From NCBI GenBank assembly GCA_934277435.1, contig CAKQUE010000002.1:1-64000 (forward strand): a stretch of 64,000 nt of DNA, written 5' to 3'. This document shows, piece after piece, positions 34,426 through 43,695 of this stretch; within the stretch, counting starts at the first letter, position 1; each line of letters opens with the position of its first letter. The position numbers were made by a program, and so were the translations under genes. The DNA comes from an uncultured Alphaproteobacteria bacterium (lineage in GTDB: Bacteria > Pseudomonadota > Alphaproteobacteria > RF32 > CAG-239). The notes beneath the pieces are model-generated. The model did not search any database. It saw nothing but the letters and a program-made list of their open reading frames with translations, and was not told the origin of the DNA.

Positions 34426-35981
34426 AACACCCCGCTTCCAAGCTCATAACGAATGCCGGTTTCATACCATTCTATCAAGTTGCCCTTGGTCTTGGTTTTG
34501 AATACCACGCTGGCCTTGTATCCGGTAGCGGAATTGGCTATCCATTGACTGCGAATAGAAGTGCTGTCGGCCGCGCCCCATTTTATCCCCAACCGATTAG
34601 CTGAACTCGACCACTTTGTTTCATTCCATTTATGCAAATTTGAATCCGTTAAGTTTTCTTGATAATCAACATTGCGGCTTTCCATATCCATATTGGTATA
34701 AATAACCAAGGAATATCCGGAAGTTGACTTGGTCCGCGGATTTAACAGCTGAATTTTTTTGACACACCCGCTGCCCAAAGCATTATAGGCCTGCTCAACG
34801 CAACCGCTAATTTCCATACCGTTATCTGAATAACCTTCATCAAACAAAAACACGCCTTTGTCAGAACCAAAATAAAGCCTTTGATTATATATTCCCCAAC
34901 AATGCGCGCGGATTCCAGTAAAACGGCACCATGCACCGGTGTTGACATTGATTACATGCTGTTCGTATTGATTAGAAACCGGAACATTGAACAATCCATA
35001 GCCGCCGCGGCTATAAATCAACCCTTGCCAACCATAACGTTTCAAATTACGCGAGGTGCGCGATAACACCAAACCTCTAATGGCGTCGCTAAATGCTATT
35101 TGCGATGAATTAGCTTGTTCTAATGGCAAAGCTTTTGATAAAGGAATATATCCATCTTCCGAAATAATCACCACATCTCCCTGATACGGCACCAAACAAT
35201 CATAACCAATCGGCCGACTGATTTTATATGAACCACGCAGCTGCCAACTACCGGCATTATTAATATCCGAACCGGTGTAAACCAATGCTTCTCCTTCTGA
35301 TGTGATAAACACTGTCAAATCGTCTATGCCCTGTCCGCCGTCCTGTGTCCAATTGGCGACCGCAATCAGTTCTCCGCCAAAACGCGCGACTTGCGCCAAA
35401 TCAAAACAATTCAATTCACCGGATATATTTCCGGCAGTCGCAGGATACCAAACTTTGAGTGAACCACTTTCAACAAACCATAATCGTTGCTTTGATAGCC
35501 CGATGTTGACAATGCGGATTGGATTAAGTTTTTCGGCGTTAAAGCCCCAATCTTCAAAATGTTCGGCTCCACTCTCATCTTGATAATAGACCTTGGGTAA
35601 ATCGCTGCCATTTACAAAATACAGATAATTTTTATATTGCTGTGTGCGGCAATAACTGTTTGAAAATTTTATATCTTTATATGTGTAAACATTTTTGCGA
35701 GAACTAATGTTATAAGCCTTACCGCCGGAAACAGCTAAAAAGTAGTTACTGTCTCCGGCTTTGTATTCGGCTAATGTACAAACTTTTTCAGGCAATGAAA
35801 CATAGTCAACATACCCTTTGCGCAACGCCACTTTTGTATCAAGCGGCATATAATTATCCATAGTAATGGCGTATTCCGGCTCCATATCCGCCAAACTATC
35901 GCGAACATTAAGTCCTTTAATCGGCGCCGGCAAATTGTAGTTTATAGATTTATTGACCCGTGCTGCTAACTTTAATTTCAT
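34422..35981 (-). CDS. Phage DNA-stabilisation / tail hub protein, P22 gp10-like
   Basis: 519 residues, rich in beta strands with repeated short blades (KAYNISSRK, LYFVNGSD, LWFVESG, VVIISEDGYIPL), consistent with a propeller-type tail protein such as P22 gp10. It begins PAPIKGLNVRDSLADMEPEYA with NYMPLDTKVALRKGY, a common opening in this group. It would close the head-tail connector after packaging. It overlaps the upstream adaptor gene by 32 bp. The identity rests on layout and motif memory. Confidence 0.65.
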   Translation of the reverse strand: MKLKLAARVNKSINYNLPAPIKGLNVRDSLADMEPEYAITMDNYMPLDTKVALRKGYVDYVSLPEKVCTLAEYKAGDSNYFLAVSGGKAYNISSRKNVYTYKDIKFSNSYCRTQQYKNYLYFVNGSDLPKVYYQDESGAEHFEDWGFNAEKLNPIRIVNIGLSKQRLWFVESGSLKVWYPATAGNISGELNCFDLAQVARFGGELIAVANWTQDGGQGIDDLTVFITSEGEALVYTGSDINNAGSWQLRGSYKISRPIGYDCLVPYQGDVVIISEDGYIPLSKALPLEQANSSQIAFSDAIRGLVLSRTSRNLKRYGWQGLIYSRGGYGLFNVPVSNQYEQHVINVNTGAWCRFTGIRAHCWGIYNQRLYFGSDKGVFLFDEGYSDNGMEISGCVEQAYNALGSGCVKKIQLLNPRTKSTSGYSLVIYTNMDMESRNVDYQENLTDSNLHKWNETKWSSSANRLGIKWGAADSTSIRSQWIANSATGYKASVVFKTKTKGNLIEWYETGIRYELGSGVL

Positions 35982-36672
35982 TGATTGTTACTCCTCCCAA
36001 ACTTTGGTTTTCGGTCTTATACGCCAAATTTATATTGGCTGCTGCTCGTTCAGAGCCAAAACGCTTTTTTAATTCTCGCTGAAACTCATCATATTCTTCG
36101 CCATAATCCAAACCGCTGCGCTTCAGCCAACGCCATAAAATGTTCAGTTTTACCAAATATTCATCAAAAATCGGCACATCAGTATTTGCCGTCAGCACGC
36201 TTTTTTCTTCAAATGTATCAAAATCCCAAACAATCCCGTTGGAGCGATATTGAAACACAATCCTCAAGCCACCGGCCGGAGGGGTTAAAAACACAAATCT
36301 TCCGTTTTGGATTTTAAATTTTATCCCATTGCCGGGGCTGAAAAAATATTTTTCCCGCATCCATTGTTCCGGAGTAATCGCGCCAATAATCCGTTCTTTG
36401 CTGTCTTTTATAAAAATTGTATTATTCAGCAAACAATAAAAATCCGGCAAAAATTCTGATATCGGATATTGAGTGCGTCCTTCAACCGTACGCAAACACC
36501 CTTCTTTGGTTAGTTCCTGCCAATCGCCGTAACGCAGCAAACTATCCAGCGCCGATTTTGCCACACTCAAAAAAATACTTTCCTGCTGACTGTTTTTATC
36601 AAACAAATTCACCGGACGTTTTGTGGCGGCCAAATCTGCCACTTCACGGCATATTTCCAAAATGGTCTTCAT
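35950..36672 (-). CDS. Phage head-tail adaptor, P22 gp4-like
   Basis: 240 residues. The N-terminal helical part (ILEICREVADLAATKRP) and central FLPDFYCLLNNTIF resemble gp4-type tail accessory factors, which bind beneath the portal. It sits between the capsid-side gene and the gp10-like gene, as expected. Start and stop of neighbouring genes touch at 36672, indicating coupled translation. Confidence 0.65.
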   Translation of the reverse strand: MKTILEICREVADLAATKRPVNLFDKNSQQESIFLSVAKSALDSLLRYGDWQELTKEGCLRTVEGRTQYPISEFLPDFYCLLNNTIFIKDSKERIIGAITPEQWMREKYFFSPGNGIKFKIQNGRFVFLTPPAGGLRIVFQYRSNGIVWDFDTFEEKSVLTANTDVPIFDEYLVKLNILWRWLKRSGLDYGEEYDEFQRELKKRFGSERAAANINLAYKTENQSLGGVTINEIKVSSTGQ

Positions 36673-37256
36673 TATTTTCCTCCGTTATGACTAGGAGCAT
36701 TTTTCTTGCGCTCCGCATTTAAGGCTCGCTGCACAACCGCCAACTGTTCACGCAGTGCTTCAATTTCTCTTTCATATTCAAGTTCTTTTTTAGCAAAATC
36801 ATCTAACGCTTTGTTATTGTTTGATTTTTCTAAAAACATTTGTGCTAAAATGTGTTCATCTTGCAAACCCAAACTTTGCACTTTGTCAAAGTCAAGTTCA
36901 GCCAGAGTTTCAACCGTAAATACGCCCCGACTTTTACAAGTAGCAATTTCTGCCGCCGTCAAAAATGCAAATTGTTCCAAAGGCGTACCTTTTTCCACTT
37001 GTTTTTTAGAAAGTTGATACAAAGCATATTCTTTGGGAAAACGTCTGATTTTTTCGGCCGTTGCCGGTTGATTAAACACTTCGGTGTTATTATCCTTTAG
37101 GCGAATTTCAACATAAGTCACATTTTTGAAAACCGGCAGCCCATTATCAGCCACCATATTAGTTTTTACGGCCTTATCATAAAATCTTGCCGCCACATTT
37201 TTTTCACTTTCTCCCTGTTTTATAACTTGCTGAAACAGCGCAAAATCCATATCCAT
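36672..37256 (-). CDS. Phage head-associated protein, unknown role
   Basis: 194 residues from ATG 37256, preceded by AAAGGAA; an upstream start at 37334 adds residues without support. The first half is mixed alpha/beta (VTYVEIRLKDNNTEVF), the last 60 residues a coiled coil (KELEYEREIEALREQLAVVQ). It lies between major capsid and adaptor. It could be a head decoration or completion protein; the family is not recognised. Confidence 0.6.
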   Translation of the reverse strand: MDMDFALFQQVIKQGESEKNVAARFYDKAVKTNMVADNGLPVFKNVTYVEIRLKDNNTEVFNQPATAEKIRRFPKEYALYQLSKKQVEKGTPLEQFAFLTAAEIATCKSRGVFTVETLAELDFDKVQSLGLQDEHILAQMFLEKSNNNKALDDFAKKELEYEREIEALREQLAVVQRALNAERKKNAPSHNGGK

Positions 37257-37338
37257 AACTATTCCTTTCTTTTTATATTTTTCTGTAACCCTTTGAAAGG
37301 GAGCAATTAAATTAATCACTCCCTTCCAAACCAAAAGA

Positions 37339-38304
37339 TTATTCTGCTGTATTAATCAAAACACCTTGAACCGCCGCGTTAGACATGGTCAAGTTACCGG
37401 CCCAACCAATAATGCGGTATAACGCATCTTGATTTATAGACATTCTGTCACCGCCGATGATTTTCATATTACGGTCTTTATGAGTGCGCAAATAAATGTA
37501 GTTTGTGTTCAAAAAGTACATATGTTTTTCTGGACAATGTCCACCCTGACCGCCGTCAAAAATCACATCAGCCCCCTTAAATTTTAGGCTGGTAAAACCG
37601 GCGTCTGCCATTTTTGGATCAGAAAAGCGCTGCATTGCCGACAAAGATTCATCAAACAATGTATAAAGAGTGTCATCGCACACAATCAAATCCGGTTTGT
37701 CGGAATTGCGGCAGCATTTGTGATACAAAGAGTTCATCATCTGACGAATGTTGGAAGAATTAATAACAGCACTAACTGATTGATTGCGCCAAAATTCATT
37801 TCCAGACGCCGAACGGTCTATACCGCCAACAGTGCCGGAAGCCGGATCATCGGCCACCAACAAAGCCAAACCGCCGATTTCTTTACCGGAAGAACCTGTA
37901 CCATCGCTAAACAAAGCTGCAGACATCTGATTGTTCAAAGTTTTTTCAGCATTGGAAATACGTTTTTCCAACAAATCCATAATTTGCTCAGATCCGCTGT
38001 TCATCAACAGTTCTTCGCCGGAAATAGCCACCGGAACAGCGCAAAGCTTTAAGGCGTATTCAGCAGCTGTAAACAATTGTTTCGGAGTGTAGTTTATGGT
38101 GTCATAACCAGAATACCACACCATATCGCCCTCGCCGTATTCCAGCTCTTCCAAAATTTTGGAACCGCCGGTCAGCGGACGCATTTTGCCTTTATCTTTC
38201 AAACGTGTAAGCAACGCGTTGTTTTTAGAAATGTTATCAGCCATTTCTTTGGAACGGTTTTCTAAAGTTACGGTAAATACTTCATTGTAATTTTTATTTG
38301 ACAT
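37339..38304 (-). CDS. Phage major capsid protein
   Basis: 321 residues. A helical N-terminus followed by the body with YALKLCAVPVAISGEELL and the C-terminal HKDRNMKIIGGDR, in the position directly after the scaffold gene. Size and layout suit an HK97-fold coat protein. An A-rich gap with AAAAGGAT separates it from the scaffold gene. Only one coat gene is present, so the particle probably has a single shell protein. Confidence 0.75.
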   Translation of the reverse strand: MSNKNYNEVFTVTLENRSKEMADNISKNNALLTRLKDKGKMRPLTGGSKILEELEYGEGDMVWYSGYDTINYTPKQLFTAAEYALKLCAVPVAISGEELLMNSGSEQIMDLLEKRISNAEKTLNNQMSAALFSDGTGSSGKEIGGLALLVADDPASGTVGGIDRSASGNEFWRNQSVSAVINSSNIRQMMNSLYHKCCRNSDKPDLIVCDDTLYTLFDESLSAMQRFSDPKMADAGFTSLKFKGADVIFDGGQGGHCPEKHMYFLNTNYIYLRTHKDRNMKIIGGDRMSINQDALYRIIGWAGNLTMSNAAVQGVLINTAE

Positions 38305-38328
38305 TTTTTTATCCTTTTAAATTTTTTG

Positions 38329-39210
38329 TTAATCTAAAAAAGCGGCCATATTTTTTTCAATCTCTTCCCTTAAAGTCAGAGGTCTTTCAGGCGCTTTTGC
38401 TTTTCCTTTTGGGGAAAATGACGCTTTCTGCGCTTTTTGCGCTTCATTGGCGTCAGAACTGATTTTTTGGGCAATCAGTTCCTTTCGAACATCGGCGTTG
38501 AGCCAAACAGCCTGTTTGTAGGCGTCTTCAAAGCTCGCGGCCAATCCGCTTTGCAGCAAAGTTTTCATTTGATTGTAAACAGTTTCAAAATATGGATACA
38601 AACGGCGTCCGTTTTCGTCTTTTTGCAAACCAAATGTTTGCAATCTGCTGTTAAAATCATTTGTTTGGCTTTGCTGTAAATAGTCTTTAAGACTGTGAAA
38701 ACTTGCGTCTAGTTCTGTCAGTCTTTTTAAAATTCGGTCAGTTGTTTCACTTTGCGGCGTTTGAGCAAACTGGGCTTTTACCTTAAAAACCTCGGCGATA
38801 GCATTTAAGGTTTCCGCCGGATTTTTATGAATTTGCTCGTCGATATAAACCAAACCGCTCAGCCATTCTTGCAAACTATGAACACCCTCTTCGCCGCAAC
38901 GCTTTTGCAAAACATTGTCAAAACTATGCAGCCAATTTATTAGCTCCAATTTTGCCGATACTTCTTTGCGTTCGGCCTTCAGAGTTTCTTCTCGTTTGCT
39001 TAAATAATTTTGCCATTTGGGCGAAAGTTCTCCGAACGCCGCCGCATATTCCGGTTCAAAATCTGCAGGAGCCGGCAAAGGAGCCGCCTTGGTATTAGTT
39101 TCTGCAGTTTCAATTTCCGGAATTTTTTCGGTTGTTTTTTTATCAGGCTCAAACAAGCCCAAGAGCTTGAACTGACGTTCAATTTCTTTTCTTAAATCAC
39201 TCATTTCCAT
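38329..39210 (-). CDS. Phage scaffolding protein
   Basis: 293 residues, highly charged and almost wholly helical with a basic C-terminal tail (SFSPKGKAKAPERPLTLREE), the usual design of podovirus scaffolds whose C-terminus binds the coat. It is directly upstream of the capsid gene. It overlaps the preceding small gene by 10 bp. The call rests on composition and position. Confidence 0.65.
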   Translation of the reverse strand: MEMSDLRKEIERQFKLLGLFEPDKKTTEKIPEIETAETNTKAAPLPAPADFEPEYAAAFGELSPKWQNYLSKREETLKAERKEVSAKLELINWLHSFDNVLQKRCGEEGVHSLQEWLSGLVYIDEQIHKNPAETLNAIAEVFKVKAQFAQTPQSETTDRILKRLTELDASFHSLKDYLQQSQTNDFNSRLQTFGLQKDENGRRLYPYFETVYNQMKTLLQSGLAASFEDAYKQAVWLNADVRKELIAQKISSDANEAQKAQKASFSPKGKAKAPERPLTLREEIEKNMAAFLD

Positions 39211-39428
39211 ATCATCCTTTTGTAGTTATAAAGAAAATCGGCAAACAAAGACTGCCGCCGTTCTCTTTCTTGTTGATTGCGAATATTTTGATAATATTCA
39301 GCTGAATAGTCGCCGGCCAGAGCTAAGCCCGTGGCGCGTAAATACTTGTCAACGTCTGCGACCGAAGACGCGACAGATCCGTCCGGAAGAAGCACCTCTT
39401 CCGCGAATTGCTTACTGATGTAGGTCAT
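39201..39428 (-). CDS. Small phage protein of unknown function
   Basis: 75 residues from ATG 39428, seven bases behind GGAG; alternative ATGs lie at 39431 and 39473. Features are LLPDGSVASSVADVDKYLRATGLA and a basic C-terminus. The gene overlaps the scaffold start. No family recognised; it might help head assembly. Confidence 0.55.
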   Translation of the reverse strand: MTYISKQFAEEVLLPDGSVASSVADVDKYLRATGLALAGDYSAEYYQNIRNQQERERRQSLFADFLYNYKRMIWK

Positions 39429-39453
39429 CATATTTCTCCAAATTTTTGATATA

Positions 39454-39489
39454 AAAAAACGCCTTGTTTTCATATCAACAAAGCGTTTT
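39454..39489 (-). terminator. Terminator inside the phage operon
   Basis: On the minus strand AAAACGCTTTGTT and AACAAGGCGTTTT form a stem with one wobble, followed by T, between two small genes. Confidence 0.75.
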
Positions 39490-39514
39490 GCTTCATAAAG
39501 CCAATGATTATTTT

Positions 39515-39739
39515 TTATAATTTCCCAGCGGCTTTTTTCTGCCGATTTTCATCTGTTATCGGCACGCATCCGGTTTGGTTGTTCCAACTCAAACAATCAT
39601 CACGGCAGATTTTTTGCACTGGGTCATAGATTTTTCCAATATCCAAGCAATAGGCTTGTTTATCAAAAAACAAATATCCGGCAAAACCAATAACCGCCAA
39701 AATGATAAGTGCTGCTGCAAAATAAAATACCCGTTTCAT
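39515..39739 (-). CDS. Small membrane-anchored protein
   Basis: 74 residues: one N-terminal membrane segment (VFYFAAALIILAVIGFAGYLF) followed by a short domain with four Cys (YCLD, ICRDDC, TGCV) that could form disulphides outside the membrane. It lies in a group of small membrane-protein genes between terminase and head genes and is followed by a terminator, so it may be an accessory gene expressed from the prophage state. Confidence 0.55.
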   Translation of the reverse strand: MKRVFYFAAALIILAVIGFAGYLFFDKQAYCLDIGKIYDPVQKICRDDCLSWNNQTGCVPITDENRQKKAAGKL

Positions 39740-39745
39740 ATATTT

Positions 39746-40099
39746 TTATTCCTTAAATAACCTACCTATAGTATATTTCCAAATCCACCAATCGCCATAA
39801 TCCAACCATAGATAGCGATATAGCAGATAATGCAGCTGAAATACTAAATACATAATATCAACTCCGCACAAAAAATAACTTATATAGGCGCATCTTGATA
39901 AACAAAATAAGCCGACTAACGGAATATATAAGCAAGGTATTAAATGCACAAAAATTGTTGCTAAAATATCTGCCGTTTCAAGTGTATCAGGATCTATAAA
40001 GTAATGTATTGAGCCTTCAGTCACTAAAACAAGTGATATTGTTAAAAAGCACCAAAATACATATTTAACTGCTTTATAATCCAATGTTTCAGTTATCAT
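39746..40099 (-). CDS. Small multi-pass membrane protein
   Basis: 117 residues with about three membrane segments (YVFWCFLTISLVLVT, ILATIFVHLIPCLYIPLVGLF and a third). The ATG at 40099 overlaps the stop of the upstream gene as ATGA, which indicates translational coupling and decides the start over a GTG at 40126. Unknown function. Confidence 0.5.
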   Translation of the reverse strand: MITETLDYKAVKYVFWCFLTISLVLVTEGSIHYFIDPDTLETADILATIFVHLIPCLYIPLVGLFCLSRCAYISYFLCGVDIMYLVFQLHYLLYRYLWLDYGDWWIWKYTIGRLFKE

Positions 40100-40299
40100 T
40101 TTAAAGATGCACTCCCTAAAGTCCACAAAACCTCATTTCCGGTACTTATTATTGAAAAAAGATTTTGATTTGTACAAAATAAAAAATATCCTGTAGCCAA
40201 GCCTATATATATAAATTTAATTCTGCGTGGCACAAAGAAAAACGAAACAAATAATAAGGCTAACACAATACTATAAAATAAAATTTTACTCATATCCAT
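40096..40299 (-). CDS. Small membrane protein
   Basis: 67 residues with two hydrophobic segments (ILFYSIVLALLFVSFFFV and FIYIGLATGYFLFC) separated by a basic turn. It ends in the ATGA overlap with the next gene; the pair probably works together. No family recognised. Confidence 0.5.
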   Translation of the reverse strand: MDMSKILFYSIVLALLFVSFFFVPRRIKFIYIGLATGYFLFCTNQNLFSIISTGNEVLWTLGSASLK

Positions 40300-40378
40300 C
40301 TCAATTTCTTTCTTTCATTCTTCACAGCACCAATAGGTTGCATTAAGTATTATCAATCAACTATTTATAAATTGCAAG

Positions 40379-40567
40379 TTATTTTTTACCAAAATCATCA
40401 CGATATTCTTCTTCACTTCTTTCCGGAGCAAGTTCATTGTCGCTGTAGATGTTTTCGTCTTCCGGTTCCGGCTGTGTCGGAACATTAGAAACTCTGCCAT
40501 AGGCTTCATCTTCCGGCAACCAGCCGTAAGCTTCGTTTTCACGTACCATTCTTGGTCTATAAGTCAT
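40379..40567 (-). CDS. Small acidic phage protein
   Basis: 62 residues, rich in Glu, Pro and Tyr (WLPEDEAYGRVSN, ERSEEEYRDDFGKK). It has a good AAAAGGAG site and follows the terminase large-subunit gene by 29 bp. Small acidic genes are common at this place in phages, but no function can be named. Confidence 0.5.
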   Translation of the reverse strand: MTYRPRMVRENEAYGWLPEDEAYGRVSNVPTQPEPEDENIYSDNELAPERSEEEYRDDFGKK

Positions 40568-40596
40568 TTTATTTTCTCCTTTTTCTTTTAATTAAA

Positions 40597-41922
40597 TTAC
40601 CATTTATCATCAGTGGAATTTTTAGCGCGAAACATACTTTCTATGCTGTCGCCCGGCAGACGTCCGCACTCTTCGTCCGACCTCTCAAAAACCGGCTCGG
40701 CAAAAGTCAACGCCAAAGCATCCGCCATATCCGGCGACTTGCCCAACCGCTTTTTAATTTCTTCTTTTTCCTCCAGCTGCAAGCGCCCGCGGCTGTCATA
40801 TTTTTTGTTAACGGCGCAAAGCTCATTTGCCAAATTTTCATCATTCGGCAGTTCAACCTTTTGCTCTCCGCTCAGCCATATCCGCAGTTCGTCCCACATT
40901 TCAGCGCGGCGGTTATGATAGCGATCGTCTGCCAACGCCTTGGATCCAAACATCACCGCTCGCACAACTCGCTTAAAACCGCGGTCGTTCAAAATATCAA
41001 CCACACCGCCGCCCACGCCGCCGGCATCTATAAACACTCGCGCCGGCTTATATTGGCGTATAAAAAAAGTGGCTCGATTTGCCACCTCAACATTATCCAA
41101 ACGGGCATAGCTTTCAAAAAACAAACACACTCGTCCACGCCGAAAGCAAAACACGCTTTTGTCATCGCCAAAACGCGCCACGTCCAGACCGATAATCAGC
41201 GGAGAATACGGATTTTCCAGCTTGGTTTCAAACGCCCGACGCACAAATTTAGGCGCAATCAGCTTATGACTGCCAACGGAAACCGGCGCCCCTAGCCAAA
41301 TATGTTCATAATCCTCAGGACTTTCCTTTTGACACTTTTGCGCCAAATAACGCATTTCTTCCGGACAAAACGGATTATCTGTATAGTTGACCTTAACAAC
41401 TAAAGTCCGTTCATCTGGATTTGCTCCGACAGCCAACCAAACAGGGTCGTTTTCTTCTTCTCTGTTCATAGAAATCCAAATTTCCGAACCGGATTTACGA
41501 ATTGTCGGGTCCAAAATCTCCCAGCTTTTTTTACTGATTTTCTGCGCTTCTTCCAGCCAGACAATATCAATTCCTTCAAGTGATTTTATATTATTTGAAT
41601 CCTGCTCGCGCAGCCCTTTGAATATAAAAACCGTGCCGCTAAGCTGATTTACAATCTTTGTTTCACTGATTTTATAATCATTTAAACCATAAAAGTTAAT
41701 GCGGTCACTCAAAAGTTTATGCACTGAATCTTTAATACTATCTTGCACTTCACGCATACAAGCTATCCGCAGTTTTTTCATACGCCCAAGCAACAAAAGA
41801 CTATCGGCGAAGGCATACGATTTTCCGCCGGCTCGCCCGCCATAATAAAGCTTATAGCGGCGTTTCAGTTTCATCAGCGGTGCAAAGATTTTTGGTATTT
41901 TTGCTATCATTCTGCTTGTCAT
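40597..41922 (-). CDS. Phage terminase large subunit
   Basis: 441 residues. Packaging ATPase: Walker A GGRAGGKS at 28-35, Walker B IDIVWLEEA at 118-126. Nuclease: GLDVARFGDD with Asp247, and the late SPDMADALALTF near 415. This is a terminase_3-type enzyme, the group used by headful-packaging phages. The reading frame is complete with intact catalytic motifs. It overlaps the small-subunit candidate by 71 bp. Confidence 0.93.
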   Translation of the reverse strand: MTSRMIAKIPKIFAPLMKLKRRYKLYYGGRAGGKSYAFADSLLLLGRMKKLRIACMREVQDSIKDSVHKLLSDRINFYGLNDYKISETKIVNQLSGTVFIFKGLREQDSNNIKSLEGIDIVWLEEAQKISKKSWEILDPTIRKSGSEIWISMNREEENDPVWLAVGANPDERTLVVKVNYTDNPFCPEEMRYLAQKCQKESPEDYEHIWLGAPVSVGSHKLIAPKFVRRAFETKLENPYSPLIIGLDVARFGDDKSVFCFRRGRVCLFFESYARLDNVEVANRATFFIRQYKPARVFIDAGGVGGGVVDILNDRGFKRVVRAVMFGSKALADDRYHNRRAEMWDELRIWLSGEQKVELPNDENLANELCAVNKKYDSRGRLQLEEKEEIKKRLGKSPDMADALALTFAEPVFERSDEECGRLPGDSIESMFRAKNSTDDKW

Positions 41923-42127
41923 TTACAAAATCCACTAATATTTTTGTTAAGTTTTCTGCCGACTGCGCATCTTCTTTATCCGTTTGCATAGCGGCAATTT
42001 TACATTTCAATTCTTCTGCTTTCAAAGCCAAATTGATATTACCCTCATCAACAGCCATTTGCTGCAAACGATTAAGCATATCTAAACTTTCGGCAAAAGA
42101 ATACGCTTTTATTTTTTTCTTAGTCAT
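41852..42127 (-). CDS. Probable terminase small subunit
   Basis: 91 residues, helical, with SFAESLDMLNRLQQMAVDEGNINLALKAEEL, a pattern seen in small DNA-binding terminase partners of alphaproteobacterial phages. It lies immediately upstream of and overlapping the large subunit. The call rests chiefly on position and size. Confidence 0.55.
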   Translation of the reverse strand: MTKKKIKAYSFAESLDMLNRLQQMAVDEGNINLALKAEELKCKIAAMQTDKEDAQSAENLTKILVDFVNDKQNDSKNTKNLCTADETETPL

Positions 42128-42135
42128 TACTCCTC

Positions 42136-42561
42136 CTATTCCACATCGTTATAAAACAAATGGTTGCCGGTAATATAACATGGAGTTTTGCCCACCGCCC
42201 ATTTTGGTTTTATCTGCTTTGTATGATAAAACAAAGCACCGTTGGTAAAATCAACTAATTGCCCTCCAAGAGCTCTCTTGGCTATCAGCAAGCACTTTTG
42301 AAATCCGTAGGCTGTAATTGTTTTTTGACACAATATCTTATAATTGACGTCATTTTTATTCCAACAACTAAACTGCGCTTTTTTTAAACAAGTCTGCGCC
42401 ACACTTGGAATTTTTTTGCCATTTTGCATTTCATATCCGGTAAACCATTTTTTTGCGTTAAACCTATTTATAATCACACACGCCACCGCCTCCAGTCCCT
42501 CATCGCCTTCACCTCTAGCTTCGCCAAACAATGTGCGGGCTAAAATTTGTAAATCATCCAT
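42136..42561 (-). CDS. Phage endolysin, SleB/CwlJ-type cell-wall hydrolase
   Basis: 141 residues. Matches the Hydrolase_2 (SleB) fold: LARTLFGEARGEG with the catalytic Glu14, AVACVIINRF, and a C-terminal DFTNGALFYHT block. It would cut glycan strands in peptidoglycan at lysis. No signal peptide, so release needs the holin-like neighbour, whose gene overlaps by 8 bp upstream. Confidence 0.85.
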   Translation of the reverse strand: MDDLQILARTLFGEARGEGDEGLEAVACVIINRFNAKKWFTGYEMQNGKKIPSVAQTCLKKAQFSCWNKNDVNYKILCQKTITAYGFQKCLLIAKRALGGQLVDFTNGALFYHTKQIKPKWAVGKTPCYITGNHLFYNDVE

Positions 42562-42805
42562 CGCTTTTTTTCCTTTTCATTTTACTGTCAACTAAAAACT
42601 CCAAACGAGTTTTAATTTCGGTTAGCACTAAATTTTGCTGAGATTGTAAAACAGCCAGCGCGTCAACTTTTCCATCACTGGTTTCACAATGTTTTTCTAA
42701 ATTATTTAATCTAACTTCCTGCCGAGCTTTCCACTCTCCCAATCTGACCAACGCCAAAATCAAGCCTAAAAGCGACGAACAGCCACTGATTACGCCCCAA
42801 TCCAT
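42554..42805 (-). CDS. Holin- or spanin-like small membrane protein
   Basis: 83 residues: one N-terminal membrane segment (VISGCSSLLGLILALVRLG), then a coiled coil and a very basic tail (KMKRKKSDG). Size, topology and the overlap with the endolysin gene point to a lysis function. It could also be an XhlA-like accessory protein. Confidence 0.55.
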   Translation of the reverse strand: MDWGVISGCSSLLGLILALVRLGEWKARQEVRLNNLEKHCETSDGKVDALAVLQSQQNLVLTEIKTRLEFLVDSKMKRKKSDG

Positions 42806-42816
42806 TTTTATTTCTC

Positions 42817-43695
42817 CTATTTTCCTAAAAATATAACTTTAACATATCCGGCAGTACCGTTAACTTTCGAGGCATCTGTAACTGCATCACCGCCTTTTCC
42901 ATAAGAACCGTATAGAGAAGCCCCACCCGGCGCGGGGGTGTATCTAGTTGTCGATGTCATTCCTTGGTTTCCAGCTTGGTTAAGAGTTGAAGAGATAACA
43001 CTATAACTCAATTTAGGCGTAGCTCCTCCCGCCCCCGCTGTAAGGACGGCACCAGCCGCGGTATGTCCACCAATTCCACCATAAGCATAACTATTACCAA
43101 AACAAGAATTTCCCCCATCGGCCGCTTTCCCTGGAACCCCTGAATTTTCCTTATATATACCAGCTCCTGCGTTCCCCACCTGTATAGCATAATTTCCTTT
43201 TGCTAATTGAAAAACACAGTTAAACCCAGCCCCTGAACCTCCCGAGGACATAGAATTCCTAAAATTTGAGTGATATTGCGAGGCTCCGCCTCCTCCACCA
43301 ATACAAATAACTTGATAACGTCCAGAGGTCTGAAGATTAAGTGTTGTTGAAGCACCACCCGACGCACTTTCATACATTATTTGTCCGTCATTATAATATT
43401 TTTGCTCCAAAGACACATTGAGTGTTTGATTAGAATTTACAGTAACTGTTCCCGAAGTACTGTAATAGCCATTTTTAGAAACGGTGTACGTTACCACTGT
43501 TCCTTTTTTGACTACTGTTTGATTTCCGGATATTTCCCCTGTACTAAAAGTAACAGTTGCGTCAGCTGGGGTAGTATTTATAATTAATTTAATAACGGAA
43601 GAATAAACTAACTGTGCACCATAGTAAATTTCACCGATTTGGCTGTCACCATAATAAACAGCATCTATATTGTTTCCATTTATTTGAATACTCAT
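42817..43695 (-). CDS. Glycine-rich tail fibre protein with PEGA-like domain
   Basis: 292 residues. The N-terminus (INGNNIDAVYYGDSQIGEIYYG) looks like a particle-binding part, followed by a PEGA-like beta domain (INTTPADATVTF, GTVVTYTVSKNGYYS), then a Gly/Ser-rich tip (CIGGGGGASQYH, GAGGATPKLSY). Glycine-rich tips of this kind serve as receptor binders in phage fibres. The stop touches the start of the upstream fibre gene at 43695. Confidence 0.7.
   Translation of the reverse strand: MSIQINGNNIDAVYYGDSQIGEIYYGAQLVYSSVIKLIINTTPADATVTFSTGEISGNQTVVKKGTVVTYTVSKNGYYSTSGTVTVNSNQTLNVSLEQKYYNDGQIMYESASGGASTTLNLQTSGRYQVICIGGGGGASQYHSNFRNSMSSGGSGAGFNCVFQLAKGNYAIQVGNAGAGIYKENSGVPGKAADGGNSCFGNSYAYGGIGGHTAAGAVLTAGAGGATPKLSYSVISSTLNQAGNQGMTSTTRYTPAPGGASLYGSYGKGGDAVTDASKVNGTAGYVKVIFLGK

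Noticed and set aside
40552..41295. 247-codon open frame opposite the terminase gene
   Set aside because: The opposite strand encodes clear terminase motifs; this frame has no start site signal and odd composition.
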